Source: Roseiflexus sp. RS-1
Lineage (GTDB): Bacteria > Chloroflexota > Chloroflexia > Chloroflexales > Roseiflexaceae
Length of the DNA: 64,000 nucleotides
NCBI RefSeq assembly: GCF_000016665.1
Contig: NC_009523.1
Location: forward strand, 3,100,001 to 3,164,000
Direction of reading: 5' to 3'
The notes under the pieces are model-generated. The model searched no databases, was not told the DNA's origin, and saw only the letters and a program-made list of their open reading frames with translations. Position numbers and translations under genes: made by a program. Below, piece by piece: positions 27,668-34,442 of the stretch (the stretch's first letter is position 1; each line of letters opens with the position of its first letter).

Positions 27668-28060
27668 ATGAGACATTTCGGGAAGAACAGGTCTGTTGAT
27701 AACCGGAGGACTCGGCGCCTGCGTGACCCAACGCTGCATTTCTTCGTCGTCTGGCTCCTTGCGCCGATCTTCGCCATCGTCGGCGCATCCCTCGATCGGG
27801 CCGTCTGGGACCTGTCTGCAACGCTGGTCGGCTGGTTGATCACGCTCAGTTTATGGAGCGGCTTCGGCATCCGCAGCGTCGTCTATCAGTGGAAAGCCTT
27901 GCCGCGTTCGCCCCGGAAGCGCTGGCCCGATCTGTCGAGAATAACCGCCATCGAATTGAATCTTCTGACAGGCATCGGTCTGGTGACGCTGGTCTCATCC
28001 ATAGCCGCCCTGATGGTCTGCGGGCTGCTTATCGTTGGGATAGCCAACAGACGTATTTGA
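27668..28060 (+). CDS. Small membrane protein of the MNT-HEPN unit, copy 1
   Basis: From the codons for RLRDPTLHFFVVWLLAPIFA to IAALMVCGLLIVGIA it is nearly identical to the 114-aa protein at 28875. It has segments FFVVWLLAPIFAIVGASLD, ATLVGWLITLSLWSGFGI and TLVSSIAALMVCGLLIVGI. The N-terminus differs: the first codons are replaced by unrelated DNA (27510-27710). That DNA includes GGCCCTGAGCCTGTCGAAGG, a dispersed repeat seen in many bacteria. ATG 27668 is the nearest start and has no good ribosome site, so expression is doubtful. Function unknown. Confidence 0.55.
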   Translation: MRHFGKNRSVDNRRTRRLRDPTLHFFVVWLLAPIFAIVGASLDRAVWDLSATLVGWLITLSLWSGFGIRSVVYQWKALPRSPRKRWPDLSRITAIELNLLTGIGLVTLVSSIAALMVCGLLIVGIANRRI

Positions 28061-28111
28061 ACGTGGTATACTACTGACACTACTCGTGGCGCTCAAGGGA
28101 CGAGAACTCCT

Positions 28112-28426
28112 ATGGCAACTATTGTACGCCGACCACCACCGATTGAACCCATTATCCAGCAATTACAGAATATCTTGCCTCAACTCCGCGAGGAATATGA
28201 TGTAGAATGGCTTGGCGTCTTTGGATCGTATGTACGAAATGAGCAACACGCTGAGAGCGATATTGATATTCTTGTATCGTTTCGTAGTACACCTGGGTTG
28301 TTAAAGTACATCTCACTGGAGCAGTACCTTTCTGATTTATTAGGTATGCGTGTTGATTTGGTTATGGAAAGTGCATTAAAACCAGAAATTGGTGCACGTA
28401 TCCGTACTGAGGTACACTATCTATGA
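28112..28426 (+). CDS. mntA: MntA-type nucleotidyltransferase antitoxin, copy 2
   Basis: The 104-aa product has the same GS-x10-DxD core (GSYVRNEQHAESDIDILV) and differs from copy 1 at only a few residues (for example VRRPPP, DVEWLG, LLGMR). Its stop overlaps the toxin ATG (ATGA), and the two are expected to be co-translated. The promoter block with TATACT at 28067-28072 begins right after the stop of the preceding membrane protein. Known members AMPylate the HEPN toxin to neutralise it. Confidence 0.92.
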   Translation: MATIVRRPPPIEPIIQQLQNILPQLREEYDVEWLGVFGSYVRNEQHAESDIDILVSFRSTPGLLKYISLEQYLSDLLGMRVDLVMESALKPEIGARIRTEVHYL

Positions 28427-28773
28427 CATCAGAGCGTTCATATAGCGATTATCTCAGCGATATTATTGACGCAATGGAGAAAATCGGTCGTTTTATCGAA
28501 GGATTAAGTGAGAAACAGTTTCAAGAGGACGATAAAACCGCCTTTGCGGTCATTCGAGCGCTCGAAATTATTGGCGAAGCAACAAAATGCCTCCCTGATA
28601 CATTCCGCTCTGCTTATCCGCAGATCCCCTGGAAGGCGATGGCAGGCATGCGGGACAAGCTGATTCACCAGTACATGGGAGTTGATCTCCGAGTCGTATG
28701 GAAGACGGCGACGGAAGATATTCCGGCGCTTTTACCACAGATACAGCATATATATCGCACAATGAAACCCTGA
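28423..28773 (+). CDS. hepT: HepT-type HEPN RNase toxin
   Basis: The 116-aa product is an all-helical HEPN domain. AFAVIRALEIIGEATKCLP is the first conserved region, and AGMRDKLIHQYMGVDLRVVW holds RDKLIHQY, an exact RX4HXY catalytic motif whose Tyr is the AMPylation target. It is predicted to cleave RNA and arrest growth when free of MntA. This is the only intact toxin; copy 1 has lost the motif. The length is normal for the family. Confidence 0.92.
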   Translation: MTSERSYSDYLSDIIDAMEKIGRFIEGLSEKQFQEDDKTAFAVIRALEIIGEATKCLPDTFRSAYPQIPWKAMAGMRDKLIHQYMGVDLRVVWKTATEDIPALLPQIQHIYRTMKP

Positions 28774-28874
28774 TGAGCCGGTTGCCACTCTATTCGCGTA
28801 GTGCGCTGCACCGGCGGGACTATTGCGGAGCGCGTCTCTTCGCGTCACGTCAGCCTGCCTGGGGTGAAACCAAC

Positions 28875-29219
28875 ATGCGGCTCTTGCGTGACCCAACGCT
28901 GCATTTCTTCGTCGTCTGGCTCCTTGCGCCGATCTTCGCCATCGTCGGCGCATCCCTCGACCGGGCCGCCTGGGACCTGTCTGCAACGCTGGTCGGTTGG
29001 TTGATCACGTTCAGTTTATGGAGCGGCTTCGGCATCCGCAGCGTCGTTTACCAGTGGAAAGCCTTGCCGCGTTCGCCCCGGAAGCGCTGGCCCGATCTGT
29101 CAAGAACAACTGCCATCGAATTGCATCTTCTGACAGGCACCGGTCTGGTGACGCTGGTCTCATCCATAGCCGCCCTGATTGTATGCGGGCTGCTTATCAT
29201 TGACATAGCCAGTGTGTGA
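28875..29219 (+). CDS. Small membrane protein of the MNT-HEPN unit, copy 2
   Basis: The 114-aa product (MRLLRDPTLHFFVVWLLAPI start) has two hydrophobic segments near the N-terminus, a basic loop (WKALPRSPRKRWPDLSR) and a hydrophobic pair at the C-terminus. ATG 28875 is used; GGGGTGA lies about nine bases upstream. It repeats as the third element of the tandem MNT-HEPN units, so it may belong to the module, but I know of no documented link. Function unknown. Confidence 0.65.
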   Translation: MRLLRDPTLHFFVVWLLAPIFAIVGASLDRAAWDLSATLVGWLITFSLWSGFGIRSVVYQWKALPRSPRKRWPDLSRTTAIELHLLTGTGLVTLVSSIAALIVCGLLIIDIASV

Positions 29220-29455
29220 GCAGCACAAAGCACGCTGCTCCTTGCGTAATGGTAGTTGTTTTGGAAAGATCCTGCGCGTCATCTCCCGCTTCAGGCATCA
29301 GGTCGCTCAAACTCCCCCTTCTCCCACGAGGGATCAAAAGCGCACGGGAGTCTGGACAAACATGTATCCATCTACCACAGCACAGGCGGGCATAGGCGGA
29401 CGTGGTCGCTCTCCTTCGTGTTGGTCAAAAATGGGAAGAAAAAGGCACGACGTGA
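29220..29455. other. Gene-free stretch with a decayed dispersed-repeat fragment
   Basis: It contains a damaged piece of the CTCCCCCTTCTCCC-type dispersed element (about 29280-29330: TCAGGCATCAGG then ACTCCCCCTTCTCCCAC). Nothing else is recognised. Confidence 0.6.
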
Positions 29456-29461
29456 TATAAT
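29456..29461 (+). promoter_or_regulatory. -10 element seven bases before ATG 29469
   Basis: TATAAT at 29456-29461 stands exactly seven bases before ATG 29469, the same geometry as at 14570-14583. AGGAG overlaps the gap, but is too close to that ATG to serve it; it could serve ATG 29481. Confidence 0.5.
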
Positions 29462-29468
29462 CAGGAGT

Positions 29469-29799
29469 ATGACGGAGAACATGTTTGCAGGCACAGTGCT
29501 ATTTGAGGTCGAGACACCTCTTTGGTTTTCGGGTCCGTGTGACCCGCGATTACTGGGAGTTGATCACCACCATCAAGCATCCCGTTATGGCCGGGCAAGA
29601 GGCAGCAGTACAGGAAGTGCTGGAACAACCGGATGAAATCCGGCAGAGCCGTAGCGATCCTGCTGTGCATCTCTTCTACCGTGCTAGAGGGCAGCGCTGG
29701 TTCTGTGCCGTAGCCAGGCGATTGAACGGTGACGGCTTCTTGATAACGACTTACCCGACAGACTCTATCAAGGAAGGTACACGTATATGGCCGAAGTAA
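29469..29799 (+). pseudogene. DUF2283-partner gene (DUF4258/RelE-like?), frameshifted
   Basis: Frame one reads MTENMFAGTVLFEVETPL from ATG 29469. At CCTCTTTGG (about 29517-29525) it must shift to reach GFRVRVTRDYWELITTIKHP, then VMAGQEAAVQEVLEQPDEIR and the C-terminal YPTDSIKEGTRIWPK. Removing one T restores a single frame of about 109 residues. The body looks like the small nuclease-like proteins (DUF4258/RelE-type) that precede DUF2283 genes; the assignment is tentative. If the shift is real, only an internal GTG/ATG start could express the C-terminal part. A sequencing error is possible. Confidence 0.6.
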
Positions 29800-29999
29800 A
29801 GGTATTCTACGATCGTGCTGGCAATACGCTCACAGTCTGGTTTGGCGATCCGCTCGACGAGCATGTCTGCGAGGAAACCGGGAACGAAGTTATCTTGATC
29901 AAAGACCAATCTGGACAGGTCATTGGCTTTGAACGGCTGAATTTCTCCGTCGCCGCCCTGGAGCCGCTGCGGGTCGCTTTCGAGACGGTCACTGTCTGA
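29787..29999 (+). CDS. DUF2283 family protein
   Basis: This 70-aa protein (MAEVKVFYDRAGNTLTVWFG start) has the typical DUF2283 pattern of a small beta-sheet protein: YDRAGNTLTVWFGDP, then EETGNEVILIKDQSGQVIGFE and RLNFSV. It overlaps the end of the frameshifted gene by 13 bases. The order 'small basic protein then DUF2283' recurs in bacteria and behaves like a toxin-antitoxin layout, with DUF2283 as likely antitoxin; this is inference. Confidence 0.8.
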   Translation: MAEVKVFYDRAGNTLTVWFGDPLDEHVCEETGNEVILIKDQSGQVIGFERLNFSVAALEPLRVAFETVTV

Positions 30000-30049
30000 G
30001 CACCTTGCGGACCAACCCACTGGTTGATAGACAATTTTCCTGATAATGA

Positions 30050-30346
30050 CCGCATCCATCACCAAACCTGCAAACGCCTTCCATCACCCTCGGCTGCGCC
30101 TATACGCCCGGTTACGGCTTCCGCGACGCGCTGATAGTCCACCCATCCGACCCCAACTACGGCTGGTGGAGCGACCGCTACAGCGCCCTGGTGCAGGAGT
30201 GGCTGTTCCTGGCACTGGTCAACCACCAGAATGGCTTCATCTGGCGCTATTTCTATCGCCATCCCGGCGTGCTGCGCGCACATATCGAAATGTACGGCGG
30301 CGCGACGGTGTATCTGCCGCTGGTGCTGCGCGCCGGGGAAGCCTGA
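30050..30346 (+). pseudogene. C-terminal fragment of an exported protein with YLP tail
   Basis: An open frame without a start codon (preceded by TGA 30047) reads PHPSPNLQTPSITLGCAYTP, then GFRDALIVHPSDPNYGWWSD and LVNHQNGFIWRYFYRHPG, ending TVYLPLVLRAGEA. The last part is the hydrophobic-LP tail seen on Chloroflexota exported proteins, next to a Pro-rich stretch. The N-terminal part is absent, so it is a remnant. The family of the intact protein is not recognised. Confidence 0.65.
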
Positions 30347-30594
30347 TAGGCAGCAATGCATAAAGCTGAACTACAGCAGTTCTCATACAGGTTGACAACA
30401 AATGCACTCATCGCGATATTTGAAATCAGGTTTGTTGTATACCTCAATTGCGGCAATCATTGCAGCGATTGCCTGATCCAGCAGTTTTTTTCTAAGGTTC
30501 CTCATAGTATAAGCCTGGCACTTTTAAGGATGCGTTATAGCGAAGTGCAGAACAGTTGACCACCAGGATTGCGCATCTCTGGCGCTTCCTGTCC

Positions 30595-30705
30595 CCGTCC
30601 TCCCCATGTGGAGCATCAGGACGCCCCAACCTCCCCCTTCTCCCCTTGTGGGAGAAGGGGGCAGGGGGGATGAGGGGCACAAACGCGCACCGGAATGCAA
30701 CAAAA
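30595..30705. repeat. Dispersed palindromic element (CCCCCTTCTCCC...GGGAGAAGGGGG)
   Basis: CATCAGGACGCCCC, then CCTCCCCCTTCTCC and a mirrored GGAGAAGGGGGCAGGGGGG, then GAGGGGCACAAACGCGCACC. The arms form a strong hairpin just past the stop of the methylase gene, where it could end transcription. Other copies are at 37425-37545, 43258-43420, 58130-58280 and 59662-60160. The stretch 30347-30594 before it holds nothing I recognise. Confidence 0.85.
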
Positions 30706-30710
30706 CCGCG

Positions 30711-33700
30711 TCAGACCCGCCCCGTCGCCACTGCCAGGTTGAGGTCGAGCAGCCGCTGCACCACCGCGCGCTGCACCGCCGGCGCCATGCCGAAGCGCGT
30801 CTGCCCGCGCGCGTTCGCGTGGAAATCGTGCCCCGGATCGAGATCGTCCCAGCCGTAGCACGCCAGGATCGCCGCATCCAGCGCCGCGTGCAGCCGCCGC
30901 AGGTCTGCAATGTCGGCATCAAGGCAGGCGGGGTCGTGGAGCAGGTTGTACGTTTTCGTCAACCCGATCCGGCGCGCCTGCATCACCTCCCGGCGCCGCT
31001 CGTGGTACGCCGCTCCGATCTGCGCCGCATGCGCGAACGCCGGGTGCGCCAGCACCCGCGCCAGGTCGGGAGCAGCATCCTCCGCCGGCGGGAAGGGAAA
31101 CGTGGCGAAGCAGTCGGTGGGGGTGTAGCGCAGATCGGTGCGCAGACTGGACGCCTGGCGGCGCGCCCACGCCTCGTGCACGCCGGATTGCAACAGCGCG
31201 AAGTGATAGTCGTCGTCGAAGGCGAAGACGACCAGTTGCTCATTGTATATCCAACCCTTGGGAACAAACACCGGCGCATGCATCTCACTGATGCGACTCC
31301 GCGCCAGCACCCGGCGCAGCGGGGCGATGGCGTGACGCATGCCCGCGCGGTAGGCGCCGAACTGCCACCAGGCCGCGCGGTTGCGCGCGTCCCCCGGACC
31401 ACGCAGCCCCTCCCGCTCCGGCTTCACCCGCTCCTCCACGATCCGCAGCAGGTCGGGGTACTGCTGCGCCCGCGCCAGGTCCCAGTCGTGGAAGCAGATC
31501 ACCCATCGCCCCGGCTGCTGCGCCGGATGGGTGTTCAGGTCGTCGCCGTTCAGGTAGGGGAACAGGCAGTCAGCGTTGCGCGGGTCGCGCGCCAGCAGCG
31601 CCTCCGCCTCTGCCGCCTCCAGCACGAAGCCGAGACCACGCACGAAATCGCCGATGAACGCCTTGCCGTCGTTCTGGCGCAGGCGCGCCGGTTCGCCGTC
31701 CGGTTCGGCATCGAGCCGCGACGAGATCGCCGCAACCGGGTGGTCGTCGAGCAGCGCGCCGCCGTCTCCCCCAGTCCCCTCCTGCGTGCGGCGGGCGCGC
31801 GGCGCTTCAATGACGACCAGGTTGACTTCGACGCTCGCCTGTCCGGGCCAGCGCACGAAGCGGCGGGCGAACGCAATGCGCCCGCCCTGCGCCAGGATGA
31901 CCTTCAGCCCGCTTTCGCGCGTGTCCCCCTGCCCGATGGTGTTGGTGGCGATCATCCCCAGCCGCCCGCCGGGACGCAGCAGCGCGAACGCCCGCCGGAA
32001 GAACGCCGCGCAGAGGTCGGCTGTGCCGCCGAACGGCACCAGCGCCGCTTCCAGCCAGCGCCGGTACGCTTCGCCCGCGACGCCGCTGATGCGCAATCCC
32101 CCCATGAACGGCGGGTTGCCGAGGATGACATCGAACCCGCCTGCCGCCGCCGCGTCCGGGAACTCCAGCGACCAGTGGAAGAAGGCGCGCTCGTCGCGCG
32201 TGACGGTCACGAACGCTCCCTGGCGCGGGTCGCTCAGCGCGCCGTGCGTCAGCGCCTCCTGAACCGCCATCGTCGTCAGCGCCACCCCCACCACCCCCAT
32301 GCCCCCCCCGCGTGCGTGGGGGGTTGGCGGGGGGGACTGGGGGGGTGCGAAGGATTGGAAGAACGCCGCCGTCCACACGTCGCACGCCAGGCGCAGGCGG
32401 CGATAGGCGTCCTGGGTGATCACCCGTCGGTATGCGGCGCTCTTGGCATGCACCTGCTCCACCGTTCGATCCGGCATCGCGGCGACCTGATGCATCTGCG
32501 CCGCCAGGTCTGCCAGCGGCGCGGTGACGAACCCGTGGCGGAAGAGATCCATGCGCGCCTCGCGCGCGTTGCGCGCCTTGACCTGCCGCGCGTGGGCGCG
32601 GTCGTCGGTTCCCAGCGGACGGTAGGCGTCATCGGGAATGCCGGCTTCGAGCGCCTGCAGGTCGGCGACCCCCAGGAGCGAATCGCCGCAGCGGATGCGG
32701 TGGTCGAGAAAGGTGAGCGGCCTGCCCCGCGCATGCCCTTCCAGCCAGAGCGCGACGCGGCAGAGTTCGACCGCCAGCGGATTTTTGTCCACCCCGTACA
32801 GGCAGTGGGCAATCACGTCGCGCACTGCGTCACGGACGATCTCCGGGGCGGGGGCGGCGTCGCCGCTGCGGATGCGCGCCAGTTCGGTCCCCAGATGCCG
32901 CGCCGCCGCCAGCAGGAAATGCCCGCTGCCGCATGCCGGATCGAGCACGGTCAGTCCAAGGAGCGCCGCTTCCCGTTCGGCAGGTGTGGGGCATGGCGCA
33001 AGACGCGCCCGCAGCGCCGGCTCCAGCGCGTGCTGCACGAGCGGCGCCACCAGCTCCGGCGGAGTGTAGTGCGAGCCGGTGGCGCGCCGTTCGGCGCTGC
33101 GTGCGGCGAAGGCAACGACGGGAACCGCGCCGCGCCAGGCGATGGTCGGGTGCAGTTCGAGCAGACTTTCGTACACCGACCCCAGTTCTTCGGTGTCGAG
33201 CGCCGCATAGTTGATGCGGCGCGGCGGATCGCCGTACCAGGCGAGATGGCGGAAGGCGTGCAGCAGGTCGCGGTTGGTAATCACAGCGGCGTCGAGATCG
33301 ACGGGCGCAAACAGGTCGCCGTTGAGCGGCGCCGCGCCCAGCAGCGCGGCCAGCGCCGCATCGCTCACGATCTGGCGCAGCGTCTGGAACCCCAGCCAGA
33401 GGTCGACGTGATCGGTGAAGGCGCTGCGGCGCGTCAGGAGTCGCCGCAGTCGCCCGACGCCATAGTGCGCGTAGTGCGGGTCGTCGCTGATCAGCCCGCG
33501 ATCTTCGGCGGTCAGCAGGAAGAGCACGCGGTAGACGATGCGCAGCGCCTGGCGATACAGCGCAGCGGCAACGTCATCCGGGACCGGTTCGCCCGGCGGC
33601 GGGAGACGGAGCGCGGCGCGCAGCGCTCCGTTCGCCGGGTGCGCCAGGAAGCCGTTCGCCAGGATCAGGAGCGCCTGTTCCACGCCGTCGCGCAGGCGGT

Positions 33701-34442
33701 CGCGCACCCGTCCGCCCTGTTCCAGCGCGTGCTGATGGTAGCGTTCCAGCCAGCAGTCGCGCGCGTCCGCAGCGGTCTGCGGCAGGCGCGTGCGGTGGAT
33801 CAGCCGGTAGAGCGCGGCGAAGTCGGCGAAGCGCTGCTCATCGAGGATCTGCGCCAGGTCGCACTCGACATACGCCTGCCGCCGGAGGTACGTGCTGTTG
33901 CGCAGCAGACGCAGGGTGCGCCCGTTGGCGACCAGCCCCCACACCTGCTCGCTGCGGTTGAGATACTCCTGCACCAGCACGTGCGGCGCCATCCGCACCC
34001 CCCCGGTTCGGGAGGGTGCGGGCGGGACGCGCCCCAGGTCCTGGCGCACCCCGACGATATGCACCGGCGGGGCGTCGTCCGCAGCGCCAGCGCGGTGCGA
34101 AATGGCGAAGCGCGCCCCGTCGATCGCATACGGGTGCGGGTTGGCGTGCAGGTCGTAGCCGAGCAGACTGAGGAACGGGATGACCCAGGCATCGCGGGTG
34201 ATTGCGGTCGCCGGGTCATCGTCCGGCAGGCGCGCCAGGCGGCGGCGGAAGAGCGCCCACTGCGCCTGGGCGTCGGCGAAGGCGCCAGCGATCTCATCGG
34301 TGAGGGAGCGCGACCCGTCCAGCCCGAAATCGCGCGGTTGCTGCCCTGGCAGATCGCCGGCAAGCGCCGCGTCCAGAATGTCGGGACCAAGCAGACCGCC
34401 TTCGAGACGGATCGCCGGAGTTGGTGCGTGGATGTGACTCAT
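30711..34442 (-). CDS. Eco57I/DrmMI-type adenine DNA methylase
   Basis: This 1243-aa protein is predicted to methylate adenine in DNA. TVLDPACGSGHFLLAAARHL (motif I at about residues 500-508) binds S-adenosylmethionine. YGVDKNPLAVELCRVALWLE follows, and NPPFMGG (about 775) is the catalytic NPPF. An N-terminal region of about 450 residues without recognised nuclease motif (no PD-ExK seen) and a C-terminal target-recognition-like region complete it. Length and layout fit PglX/DrmMI and type IIG relatives. Its ATG overlaps the helicase stop by four bases (ATGA), so the two form one operon and probably one defence system. There is a large open frame on the opposite strand, a GC artefact. Confidence 0.85.
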   Translation of the reverse strand: MSHIHAPTPAIRLEGGLLGPDILDAALAGDLPGQQPRDFGLDGSRSLTDEIAGAFADAQAQWALFRRRLARLPDDDPATAITRDAWVIPFLSLLGYDLHANPHPYAIDGARFAISHRAGAADDAPPVHIVGVRQDLGRVPPAPSRTGGVRMAPHVLVQEYLNRSEQVWGLVANGRTLRLLRNSTYLRRQAYVECDLAQILDEQRFADFAALYRLIHRTRLPQTAADARDCWLERYHQHALEQGGRVRDRLRDGVEQALLILANGFLAHPANGALRAALRLPPPGEPVPDDVAAALYRQALRIVYRVLFLLTAEDRGLISDDPHYAHYGVGRLRRLLTRRSAFTDHVDLWLGFQTLRQIVSDAALAALLGAAPLNGDLFAPVDLDAAVITNRDLLHAFRHLAWYGDPPRRINYAALDTEELGSVYESLLELHPTIAWRGAVPVVAFAARSAERRATGSHYTPPELVAPLVQHALEPALRARLAPCPTPAEREAALLGLTVLDPACGSGHFLLAAARHLGTELARIRSGDAAPAPEIVRDAVRDVIAHCLYGVDKNPLAVELCRVALWLEGHARGRPLTFLDHRIRCGDSLLGVADLQALEAGIPDDAYRPLGTDDRAHARQVKARNAREARMDLFRHGFVTAPLADLAAQMHQVAAMPDRTVEQVHAKSAAYRRVITQDAYRRLRLACDVWTAAFFQSFAPPQSPPPTPHARGGGMGVVGVALTTMAVQEALTHGALSDPRQGAFVTVTRDERAFFHWSLEFPDAAAAGGFDVILGNPPFMGGLRISGVAGEAYRRWLEAALVPFGGTADLCAAFFRRAFALLRPGGRLGMIATNTIGQGDTRESGLKVILAQGGRIAFARRFVRWPGQASVEVNLVVIEAPRARRTQEGTGGDGGALLDDHPVAAISSRLDAEPDGEPARLRQNDGKAFIGDFVRGLGFVLEAAEAEALLARDPRNADCLFPYLNGDDLNTHPAQQPGRWVICFHDWDLARAQQYPDLLRIVEERVKPEREGLRGPGDARNRAAWWQFGAYRAGMRHAIAPLRRVLARSRISEMHAPVFVPKGWIYNEQLVVFAFDDDYHFALLQSGVHEAWARRQASSLRTDLRYTPTDCFATFPFPPAEDAAPDLARVLAHPAFAHAAQIGAAYHERRREVMQARRIGLTKTYNLLHDPACLDADIADLRRLHAALDAAILACYGWDDLDPGHDFHANARGQTRFGMAPAVQRAVVQRLLDLNLAVATGRV

